Below the pieces are notes generated by a model. It saw nothing but the letters and a program-made list of their open reading frames with translations. It made no database searches and was not told the origin of the DNA. Shown piece by piece: positions 1-5,350 of a stretch of 6,070 nt of DNA. Position 1 is the first letter of the stretch; each line of letters begins with the position of its first letter. The translations under genes and the position numbers were made by a program. This DNA is from Streptosporangiaceae bacterium (GTDB taxonomy: Bacteria; Actinomycetota; Actinomycetes; Streptosporangiales; Streptosporangiaceae), in NCBI GenBank assembly GCA_030040475.1, contig JASHTQ010000031.1, positions 1 through 6,070 of the forward strand, written 5' to 3'.

Positions 1-644
1 CTTGCGCGCGACGCCGCGGTAGGAGTAGACCTCGGCGGGCCCGGACGAGCCGGAGTCGGGCCGCCAGTCCTGTACCGGCGCGATGCCCGGCGCTACCAGG
101 CCGAGACCCGCGAAGAAGGGGGCGAACCGCTCCGGGCGCGCAGGTAGTAGGGCACCGCGCCGCTGTCGTTGTGGCCCTGCTGCGCCGCGTTGAACGCCTC
201 GTTGGTGTCGGCGCCGTCGTAGAGCGCGAAATAGCTGCCGGACGGCAGGCCGGCGAGCAGGCTGGCGACGATCGGGTACGCCTCGTCGTCGGTGAAATGA
301 CCCGCGGCGGCGCCGAGGATGGCGGCGGGGTTCCTGATGTCGGCGTCGAGGAACTCGGCCGCGCCCTCGGGCCTGCTCGTCAGCAGGAACCGGGCGTGCG
401 CGACGACCAGGGGATCATTGTCCACGTAGACGACCCGGCTCTGCGGAGCCAGCTGCTGGGCGACCTGATGGGTGTTGTCCGCGGTAGGAAGGCCCGTGCC
501 GATGTCGAGGAACTGGCGCATCCCGGCCTCGCCGGCTTCGCGATCGACGGCGTAGTTGTCCGTCCCGCCCAGCCAGTAGTTCCAGATCCGGGCCGAATGC
601 GGCACCGAGGTGTCGATCTCGGCTGGCGAACGGTCATCGGTCAT
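1..644 (-). pseudogene. DUF574-family SAM-dependent methyltransferase, degraded and cut by the window edge
   Basis: The N-terminus matches the actinobacterial S-adenosyl methyltransferase family (DUF574, PF04672): EIDTSVPHSARIWNYWLGG at residues 9-27, the SAM-binding motif FLDIGTGLPT at 45-54, VVYVDNDPLVVAHAR at 71-85 and LPSGSY at 133-138. Three lesions are visible. DREAGE (residues 34-39) joins directly to AGMRQF, where relatives carry roughly 25-30 further residues. ILGAAA (109-114) joins directly to GHFTDDE, omitting the usual hydrophobic strand. After LRAR (168-171) the frame shifts: the open frame stops at 93, while the -1 alternative continues as ERFAPFFAGLGLVAPGIAPVQDWRP and then VYSYRGVARK, the normal family C-terminus, up to base 1. 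Start: ATG at 644, three bases after the regulator stop, with AAGGAG at a 9-base spacing. The original target of this family is unknown. The family call is firm; loss of function is inferred, and the single-base shift could be a sequencing error. Confidence 0.85.
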
Positions 645-647
645 GGC

Positions 648-1535
648 CTACGTCTCCTTGGCGATCTCCTCGATGAAGCGCACGGTCTTGGCGGGGGTCA
701 GGGCCTCGGTGCTGAGGTGGTTCATGACCTCCATGTAGTGGTCGACGTCCTCGCGCTTGTCCAGGTAAAGGGCGCTGGTGAGCTGCTCGATGTACACCAC
801 GTCCGGCACGTCGGCCTCGCCGAAGCGCAACACGGTGAACGACCCGCCCGCGGCCGCATGCCCGCCGCGCTCGAACGGAACCACCTGGAAGGTGACGTGG
901 CGCATGTCGGAGACCTCGACGAGCCGGTTCAGCTGGGCCCGCATGACCCGGCGGCCGCCCACCGGGCGGCGCAGCGCCCCCTCGTCGATGACCGACCACA
1001 CCTGCGGCGGATCCGGGCTCGTCAGCAGGTCCTGGCGCTTGAGCCGCAGCCTCACCCGCCGCTCGATCTCCTCCTCGGGCGCGGCCGTGCGGCCAAGCAG
1101 CGTGACGGCGCGGGCGTAGGCCTCGGTCTGGAACAGGCCGTGCACGAACTGCAGCTCGAACGAGCGGATGACGGAGGCGGCCATCTCCAGGCCCAGGTAA
1201 CCCTCGAACCAGTCGGCCGTGACGTCGCCGTACTTCGACCACCAGCCCTGCGCGTTGGCCTGCCTGACGAGGGCCACCATCGCGGTGTGCGTTTTCAGGT
1301 CGGTGACGCCGTACAGCGTGAGCAGGTCCGTGACGTCCCGCTCCTTGACCCGGACCCGGCCGTTTTCCATCCGGCTGATCTTGGAGCGGGACGCCCGGAT
1401 CTCGTACGCGGCTTCCTCGGGCGTGATGCCCGCGGCCTCGCGGAAACGGTGCAGCTGGCTTCCCAGTATCATGCGCGGCACCGTCGGGCCGGAGACTTCG
1501 GCAGGAGAGTCGCTGTCCACCTGAACCGCGCTCAC
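648..1535 (-). CDS. XRE-family helix-turn-helix regulator with DUF5753 domain
   Basis: Cytoplasmic DNA-binding regulator of the large actinobacterial XRE/DUF5753 group (relatives include WhiJ-type developmental regulators). Numbered from GTG 1535 (295 aa), the HTH lies at about residues 24-78: TPEEAAYEI forms helix 2 and SRSKISRMENGR the recognition helix, followed by DVTDLLTLYGV. DUF5753 runs from about residue 97 (GWWSKYGDV) through FELQFVHGLFQTEAYARAV to the C-terminal IEEIAKET; its ligand is unknown. The start is uncertain. GTG 1535 gives the family's usual length and a start just before SPAEVSGPTVPR, but its GGAG lies only 4 bases upstream. In-frame alternatives are ATG 1601 and GTG 1625. 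The gene follows the DUF397 gene and is almost fused to the methyltransferase gene, whose ribosome site lies inside its last codons, so translational coupling is likely. Family confidence is high; the targets are inferred to be local. Confidence 0.9.
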   Translation of the reverse strand: MSAVQVDSDSPAEVSGPTVPRMILGSQLHRFREAAGITPEEAAYEIRASRSKISRMENGRVRVKERDVTDLLTLYGVTDLKTHTAMVALVRQANAQGWWSKYGDVTADWFEGYLGLEMAASVIRSFELQFVHGLFQTEAYARAVTLLGRTAAPEEEIERRVRLRLKRQDLLTSPDPPQVWSVIDEGALRRPVGGRRVMRAQLNRLVEVSDMRHVTFQVVPFERGGHAAAGGSFTVLRFGEADVPDVVYIEQLTSALYLDKREDVDHYMEVMNHLSTEALTPAKTVRFIEEIAKET

Positions 1536-1642
1536 CTCGCTCCGATGCCCGATGGACCTGCTGCTCACCGCCAGCCTTTCGTGCCGAACGGCAACGACCA
1601 TGGCGCCGTCCGCCCAATCGGCCACGGCGGAGGACAGAGCGC

Positions 1643-1648
1643 ACTATA
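1643..1648 (-). promoter_or_regulatory. Possible internal -10 element (TATAGT) for the XRE gene
   Basis: The minus strand reads TATAGT here, close to the consensus -10 and overlapping the DUF397 stop codon. Immediately upstream (1653-1664) is a (CG)6 alternating run, and no good -35 box is present. A transcript starting near 1636 would serve the regulator with either an 11-base leader (GTG 1625) or a leader of about 100 bases (GTG 1535). The call rests on one hexamer in otherwise GC-rich DNA and is weak. Confidence 0.25.
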
Positions 1649-1946
1649 TCATCGCGCGCGCGCGACTCTTGGACACCATTTGGCGACTTCTAGGTAATGA
1701 CTCGATACCGCCGCCCGTGCACAGGTCGTCGAACTCGCCGCCCTTTGCCCCGGTGACGAACGCGGCGATTTCGGCTCGCGTGTAGACCAGCGCGGGCCCG
1801 GCCGGATGCCTGGAGTTACGGACGGCGACCGCACCGTCGGGCAGTTCGGCCACCTCCACGCAGCTTCCGTTCGGGTTGCTTGCCGTGCTCTTGCGCCAGT
1901 GCACTTCCGCCAGCTGGTCGGCGGGGATGCCGTTGTTGAAGCGCAT
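1644..1946 (-). CDS. DUF397 domain-containing protein with an unusual C-terminal tail
   Basis: A small protein of a family that accompanies XRE/DUF5753 regulators in actinobacteria; such pairs are discussed as regulator-partner or toxin-antitoxin-like modules. The DUF397 core spans about residues 15-73: VHWRKSTAS, then NGSCVEVAELPDGAVAVRNS, then GPALVYTRAEIAAFVTGAKGGEFD. Most members end just after the GEFD motif. This one continues for 27 further residues rich in Arg and Ser (DLCTGGGIESLPRSRQM...), which may be a lost stop or a shifted 3' end. Start ATG 1946 is supported by AAGGAG 4 bases upstream. It lies first in the minus-strand cluster, ending 18 bases before the earliest possible regulator start (GTG 1625). 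A direct interaction with the neighbouring regulator is inferred from the family association only. Confidence 0.85.
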   Translation of the reverse strand: MRFNNGIPADQLAEVHWRKSTASNPNGSCVEVAELPDGAVAVRNSRHPAGPALVYTRAEIAAFVTGAKGGEFDDLCTGGGIESLPRSRQMVSKSRARAMI

Positions 1947-2008
1947 CGTGCTCCTTGAGAAGGATGTGAAACCTGGGCGCGGGCGGGACGCCTGAGCGCC
2001 GTGATGAT

Positions 2009-2074
2009 CACTTGCACGGGGAGCCTAACAGAGCTAATGCAAGTGCATGCGTACGTGCAAAAAAACGTTGCACG
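2009..2074. promoter_or_regulatory. Candidate operator cluster: four TTGCAC/GTGCAA elements in two inverted repeats
   Basis: Two perfect inverted repeats share one core. CACTTGCA (2009-2016) pairs with TGCAAGTG (2038-2045) across 21 bases. CGTGCAA (2054-2060) pairs with TTGCACG (2068-2074) across 7 bases (AAAAACG). All four arms contain TTGCA or its complement, and the TTGCACG form also appears at 2012-2018. The cluster lies 63-128 bases upstream of the DUF397 start and about 186-250 bases upstream of hmgA. Repeated dyads next to an XRE gene suggest an autoregulatory operator for the DUF397-XRE operon; hmgA is an alternative target. The repeats are seen directly, and the binding protein is inferred. 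Confidence 0.55.
2022..2060 (-). promoter_or_regulatory. Possible promoter of the DUF397-XRE-methyltransferase operon
   Basis: On the minus strand, TAGGCT (2027-2022) fits the actinobacterial -10 pattern TANNNT, but has no clear -35 at the right distance. A second option is TTGCAC (2060-2055) as -35 with a 17-base spacer to TTAGCT (2037-2032), a poor -10. Either choice puts the promoter inside the TTGCAC repeat cluster, which would suit repression. The exact start site cannot be fixed from sequence. Confidence 0.3.
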
Positions 2075-2120
2075 CCCGCTCCACCCCTCCGGACCAGCTA
2101 TTTCGGAGACAGAGATACGT

Positions 2121-2197
2121 ACCGGCGATCCGGTAACCGCACCGGCCCGCGCCGTCCGCCTCCGGTGCCCGTCCGGTCCCCGCCGCCGCGATCCGGT
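2121..2197. repeat. Four TCCGGT copies upstream of hmgA, possible regulatory array
   Basis: TCCGGT begins at 2129, 2161, 2172 and 2192, with offsets of 32, 11 and 20 bases, close to whole helical turns. The first copy sits in a dyad, ACCGG-CGAT-CCGGT (2121-2134). The first and last share the 10-base direct repeat GCGATCCGGT (2125-2134 and 2188-2197). The array lies 63-139 bases before the hmgA start. This GC-rich stretch (2105-2225) holds no gene I can support and no convincing -35/-10 pair for hmgA. Regulation of hmgA through these copies is inferred, and compositional bias could produce some of them. Confidence 0.3.
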
Positions 2198-2247
2198 GGC
2201 CGAGCCGCGGCCGGGTCGGTGATTGTATGGAGGAAGTGAGCAGGCTT

Positions 2248-2254
2248 AAGGAGG
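2248..2254 (+). promoter_or_regulatory. Ribosome binding site that fixes the hmgA start
   Basis: AAGGAGG lies 5 bases before ATG 2260. The upstream in-frame ATG at 2227 would bury this site inside the coding region and has no good site of its own, so 2260 is preferred. Confidence 0.8.
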
Positions 2255-2259
2255 CAGTC

Positions 2260-3597
2260 ATGGTCGATGTCGCCGTCCATCAGCCGACGAGCGGCGCAGC
2301 CCGTCGGGAGCCGCGCTACCAGCGGGGGTTCGGCAACGAGTTCGCCAGCGAGGCGGTGGCGGGCGCCCTGCCGGCCGGCCGGAACTCTCCGCAGCGCGCG
2401 CCGCTCGGCCTGTACGCGGAGCAGCTCAGCGGTGCCGCGTTCACCCAGCCGCGCGCGGTCAACAGGCGGACCTGGGTGTACCGGATCATGCCGTCCGCGG
2501 CGCACCCGGCGTTCTCCCGCATCGCCCAGGGGAACTTGCGCGGCACCCCGTTCGACGAGATCGAGCCCGACCCGAACCGGCTGCGCTGGGACCCGCTGCC
2601 GATCCCCGCGGACCCCGCCGACTTCGTCGATGGCCTCTACACCGTCGCGGGCAACGGCGACCTGCGCACCCGCAACGGCATGGCCGTGCACATCTACCGC
2701 GCGAACCGCGGCATGACCCGCCGGTATTTCGTCGACTCGGACGGCGAGCTGCTGTTCGTCCCCGAGCACGGCGAGGTGCTGCTGGTCACCGAGCTAGGCC
2801 CGCTGGCGGTCGGGCCCGGCGAGATCGCGGTGATCCCGCGCGGTATCAGGTTCCGGGTGGAACTGCCCGCGGGCGCGGCGGCGGTCCGCGGCTACCTGTG
2901 CGAGAACTTCGGCGCCCCGTTCACGCTCCCCGAGCGCGGGCCGATCGGCGCGAACGGGCTGGCCAACGAGCGTGACTTCCTCGCCCCCGCGGCCGCCTAC
3001 GAGGACGTCGAGGAGCCCGTCCAGGTGGTGCAGAAGTTCGGCGGGAACCTGTGGGCCGCCGACTACGACCACTCGCCGCTGGACGTGGTCGGCTGGCACG
3101 GGAACTACGTGCCGTACAAGTACGACACCGCGAACTTCATGGCGATCGGCACGATCAGCTTCGACCACCCGGACCCGTCCATCTTCACCGTGCTCACCTC
3201 GCCAAGCGAGCTGCCCGGCCTGGCCAACGTGGACTTCGTGATCTTCCCGCCGCGCTGGCTGGTCGGCGAGGACACCTTCCGCCCGCCGTGGTATCACCGC
3301 AACGTGATGTCCGAGTTCATGGGCCTGGTGACCGGCGTCTACGACGCCAAGGCCGAGGGCTTCGTGCCCGGCGGCGCCAGCCTGCACAACACGTTCACCT
3401 CGCACGGCCCGGACGCCGAGACGTACGCCAGGGCGAGCACGGCCGAGCTGGCGCCGCAGAAGGTCGACGGCACGCTGGCGTTCATGTTCGAGAGCCGCTG
3501 GATGATGATCCCCACCCGGCAGGCCATGCAGTCCCCGCACCGCCAGGACGATTACGACGCCGTCTGGGCTGGCCTGACCCGTTCCTTCGGCACGTAG
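2260..3597 (+). CDS. hmgA: Homogentisate 1,2-dioxygenase
   Basis: Cytoplasmic non-heme Fe(II) dioxygenase that opens the homogentisate ring to maleylacetoacetate in tyrosine/phenylalanine catabolism. At 445 aa it has the family's normal full length. The N-terminal signature is [13 protein letters not shown], then [19 protein letters not shown] and NRRTWVYRI. The iron ligands align with human HGD His335, Glu341 and His371: His346 (in WYHRN), Glu352 (in MSEFM) and His382 (in TSHGPD). Their spacings of 6 and 36 residues equal the human ones. His303 (in SFDHPDP) sits 43 residues before the first ligand, as does catalytic His292 in the human enzyme. The C-terminal [10 protein letters not shown] is also typical. 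It is followed 19 bases later by a PaiB-type gene on the same strand. The usual partners (maleylacetoacetate isomerase, fumarylacetoacetase) are not in the window. Nothing suggests inactivation. Confidence 0.97.
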   Translation: MVDVAVHQPTSGAARREPRYQRGFGNEFASEAVAGALPAGRNSPQRAPLGLYAEQLSGAAFTQPRAVNRRTWVYRIMPSAAHPAFSRIAQGNLRGTPFDEIEPDPNRLRWDPLPIPADPADFVDGLYTVAGNGDLRTRNGMAVHIYRANRGMTRRYFVDSDGELLFVPEHGEVLLVTELGPLAVGPGEIAVIPRGIRFRVELPAGAAAVRGYLCENFGAPFTLPERGPIGANGLANERDFLAPAAAYEDVEEPVQVVQKFGGNLWAADYDHSPLDVVGWHGNYVPYKYDTANFMAIGTISFDHPDPSIFTVLTSPSELPGLANVDFVIFPPRWLVGEDTFRPPWYHRNVMSEFMGLVTGVYDAKAEGFVPGGASLHNTFTSHGPDAETYARASTAELAPQKVDGTLAFMFESRWMMIPTRQAMQSPHRQDDYDAVWAGLTRSFGT

Positions 3598-3616
3598 CCT
3601 GGTAGCGGAGGCGCAC

Positions 3617-4282
3617 ATGTACATTCCCGCCCATTTCGCCGTCGACCACGCGGCCGTCGAGGAACTGCTGGTCAGGCACGGCGCGGCCGACCTGATCACG
3701 CAGACGGCCGACGGCCTGCTCGCCACCATGCTGCCGTTCGCGTACGAGCCCGCGGCGGGGGAGCACGGCGCGCTGTACGGCCACGTCGCCCGCAACAACG
3801 ACCAGTGGCGCAAGCCGGCGCTCGGCGAGTCGCTCGCGATCATCCGCGGCCCTGACGCCTACATCTCCCCGTCCTGGTACGCGGCCAAGGCCGAGCACGG
3901 CCGGGTGGTCCCCACCTGGAACTACGTCACCGCCCACGTCTACGGCGAGCTGGTCGTGCACGACGACCCGGCCTGGGTCGAGGACGTCGTCCGGCGGCTG
4001 ACGGCCAAGCACGAGGCGGCCCGCATGACCTCGCCCGGCCAGTCGCCCGCGTGGTCGGTAGACGACGCGCCGCGCGCCTTCATCGAGGGCCAGCTGCGCG
4101 CCATCGTCGGCCTGGAGCTGCAGATCACCCGCATCGAGGCCAAGGCCAAGCTGAGCCAGAACCGCCCGGTCGGCGACCTGGCAGGCATCGAGGCGGGCCT
4201 CACGGCCCGCGGCGACATCCGCAGCGCCGAAGCCGTCGAGCAAGCCAACGCCCCCCGCCTCAACGGCAACCCCACCCACTAA
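3617..4282 (+). CDS. PaiB-type FMN-binding protein (FMN_bind_2 family)
   Basis: A 221-aa protein of the PaiB/FMN_bind_2 family (PF04299), a flavin-binding split-barrel fold. Members are usually labelled 'FMN-binding negative transcriptional regulator' after Bacillus PaiB, but for most neither DNA binding nor an enzyme activity is shown. Landmarks: MYIP start, LPFAYEP (39-45), GHVARNN (55-61), YISPSWY (82-88), VPTWNYVTAHVYG (98-110) and the C-terminal KLSQNRP (178-184). Length and motif order are complete. ATG 3617 has GGAGG 5 bases upstream. The gene starts 19 bases after the hmgA stop and probably shares its transcript. That pairing suggests a role linked to aromatic degradation, such as local regulation or flavin-dependent chemistry, but this is inference. 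A convergent minus-strand frame runs antisense across the whole gene. Confidence 0.93.
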   Translation: MYIPAHFAVDHAAVEELLVRHGAADLITQTADGLLATMLPFAYEPAAGEHGALYGHVARNNDQWRKPALGESLAIIRGPDAYISPSWYAAKAEHGRVVPTWNYVTAHVYGELVVHDDPAWVEDVVRRLTAKHEAARMTSPGQSPAWSVDDAPRAFIEGQLRAIVGLELQITRIEAKAKLSQNRPVGDLAGIEAGLTARGDIRSAEAVEQANAPRLNGNPTH

Positions 4283-4311
4283 CCCCGCCCAGCCCGCCCC
4301 TCTCCCAGCAA

Positions 4312-4359
4312 GGTGCGGGTCCCTACCCCCCGTGCCATGAGGGCGATGGGTCCCGCACC
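4312..4359. terminator. Strong hairpin between convergent genes, probable bidirectional terminator
   Basis: Arms GGTGCGGGTCCC (4312-4323) and GGGTCCCGCACC (4348-4359) pair over 11 of 12 positions, with a single T-T mismatch (A-A on the other strand) and a 24-base loop in which CCC and GGG can pair further. It begins 30 bases after the paiB stop and lies just past the conserved end of the convergent oxidoreductase gene. There is no T-run, which is common for actinobacterial terminators. A short dispersed palindromic repeat is an alternative reading. Confidence 0.55.
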
Positions 4360-4414
4360 CCGGATCGGCGCGTCGGCCCGGGACGCGCACCACCGCTCGT
4401 TCGGCTGAAAATAA

Positions 4415-5284
4415 AATGGCGGCTACGGCGGGGATGACTTCGGCGGCGATCACCTCGAGCGGGGTGACCTGCCAGACGTTGACCACGCCGCCCAGCGCGG
4501 CCTGGAAGCCGAGCTCGGCCATGGCGCCGAGCCGGTCGACCACCTCGGCGGCCTTCTCGCCCTTCTCGCCGACGTCGTAGACGAAGTAGCAGGTCTTGGT
4601 GATCTCGTCGTAGTCGCGGCCCACGTCGTCGCAGTGCGCGCGCAGCACGTCCAGCTTGTGCGCCAGGTCCGGGGTCGGGAACAGGTTGCACGCGTCGGCG
4701 TACTTGGCGACCAGCCGCAGCGTCTTGCGTTCGCCCCCGCCGCCGATCATGATCGGCGGGTGCGGCCTGGTCAGGGACTGCGGCGAGTTCAGCGGCCGCT
4801 CCAGGGTGTAGTGCTCGCCGTGGTACGGGCTCTCGTCGCCGCGCCACATCTGCAGGCAGATCTGCAGGGTTTCCTCGAGCCGCTCGAACCGCTCGGCGAC
4901 CGGCGGGAACGGGATGCCGAGCCCGCGCGACTCCTCCTCGTTCCACCCCGCGCCGATGCCGAGCCAGGCCCGCCCGCCGGACAGCACGTCCAGCGTCGTC
5001 ACGATCTTGGCGAGGATGCCGGGCTGCCGGTAGATGGCGCCGGTGACCAGCGTGAGCAGCTCGGCCCTCGAGGTGCACGCGGCCAGGTAGCCGAGCGTCG
5101 TGTATCCCTCGAGCATCGCGCGCTCGGACGCGCCGATCGCGCGGATCTGGAAAAAGTGGTCCATGACCGCGATGTAGTCGAAGCCTGCCTCGTCCGCGGT
5201 GCGGGCCACCGTGGCCAGGTCCGCGCCGAGCCGCGGCGGGCCGTCCGGCGTGGTGAAGTCCGGGATCTGCAGGCCAAGTTTCAC
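4415..5284 (-). CDS. LLM-class F420-dependent oxidoreductase (Rv1855c-like), no stop codon at its expected end
   Basis: Luciferase-like (TIM-barrel) oxidoreductase of the F420-dependent group, resembling the Rv1855c-type subfamily; the substrate is unknown. Over 290 conserved residues it shows MKLGLQIPDF at the start, EAGFDYIAVMDHFFQI (32-47), LEGYTTLGYLAA (58-69), TLVTGAIYRQPGILAK (78-93), TLDVLSGGRAWLGIGAGWNEEE (97-118), FPPVAERFERLEETLQI (126-142) and RPHPPIMIGGGGERKTLRLVAKYADACNLF (173-202). Start is GTG 5284, with GGAGG 6 bases upstream. The conserved end, EVIPAVAAI (282-290), is where relatives normally stop. Here the frame reads on (LFSAERA...) with no stop until the TGA at 3484-3482, which would add about 310 residues antisense to paiB and the hmgA 3' end. 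The coordinates given cover only the conserved part. Stop loss, a deletion of the 3' end, or a sequence error could explain this. Confidence 0.88.
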
Positions 5285-5339
5285 GGGCCACCTCCGGCAG
5301 CAACCCTCTCACGGCACCAGGTGCCTGCCCTGACCGGGT

Positions 5340-5345
5340 TACCGT
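5340..5345 (+). promoter_or_regulatory. Possible -10 element (TACCGT) for a leaderless transcript
   Basis: TACCGT fits TANNNT and ends 5 bases before ATG 5351, so transcription could begin at or next to the start codon. The only purine-rich stretch, GTGAGG (5344-5349), is too close to the ATG to serve as a normal ribosome site. No clear -35 box is visible. The 66-base gap between the divergent starts (5285-5350) must hold promoters in both directions. Confidence 0.35.
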
Positions 5346-5350
5346 GAGGC

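Noticed and set aside
171..1697. Plus-strand open frame of 508 codons across the regulator and methyltransferase genes
   Set aside because: It is antisense to clearly homologous minus-strand genes, its translation is low-complexity Arg/Gly/Val/Asp-rich sequence without any recognisable motif, and long antisense frames are expected at this GC content.
2227..2259. hmgA start at the upstream ATG 2227
   Set aside because: The AAGGAGG at 2248-2254 is ideally placed for ATG 2260, and the added 11 residues are not part of the family's N-terminus as far as I know it.
2098..2769. Minus-strand open frame of 223 codons opposite the hmgA 5' half
   Set aside because: Antisense shadow of hmgA with no recognisable domain.
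3482..4414. Real C-terminal fusion domain on the F420-dependent oxidoreductase
   Set aside because: The extension is the exact codon-by-codon reverse complement of paiB for most of its length and shows no domain features. It is better explained by a missing stop than by a new domain.
4406..4418. Programmed frameshift site (minus-strand ATTTTATTTTC run)
   Set aside because: It does not fit the X XXY YYZ slippery pattern, and neither alternative frame leads to conserved sequence.
4634..5347. Plus-strand open frame of 237 codons antisense to the F420-dependent oxidoreductase
   Set aside because: Shadow of a well-conserved gene; no motif and no ribosome site of its own.
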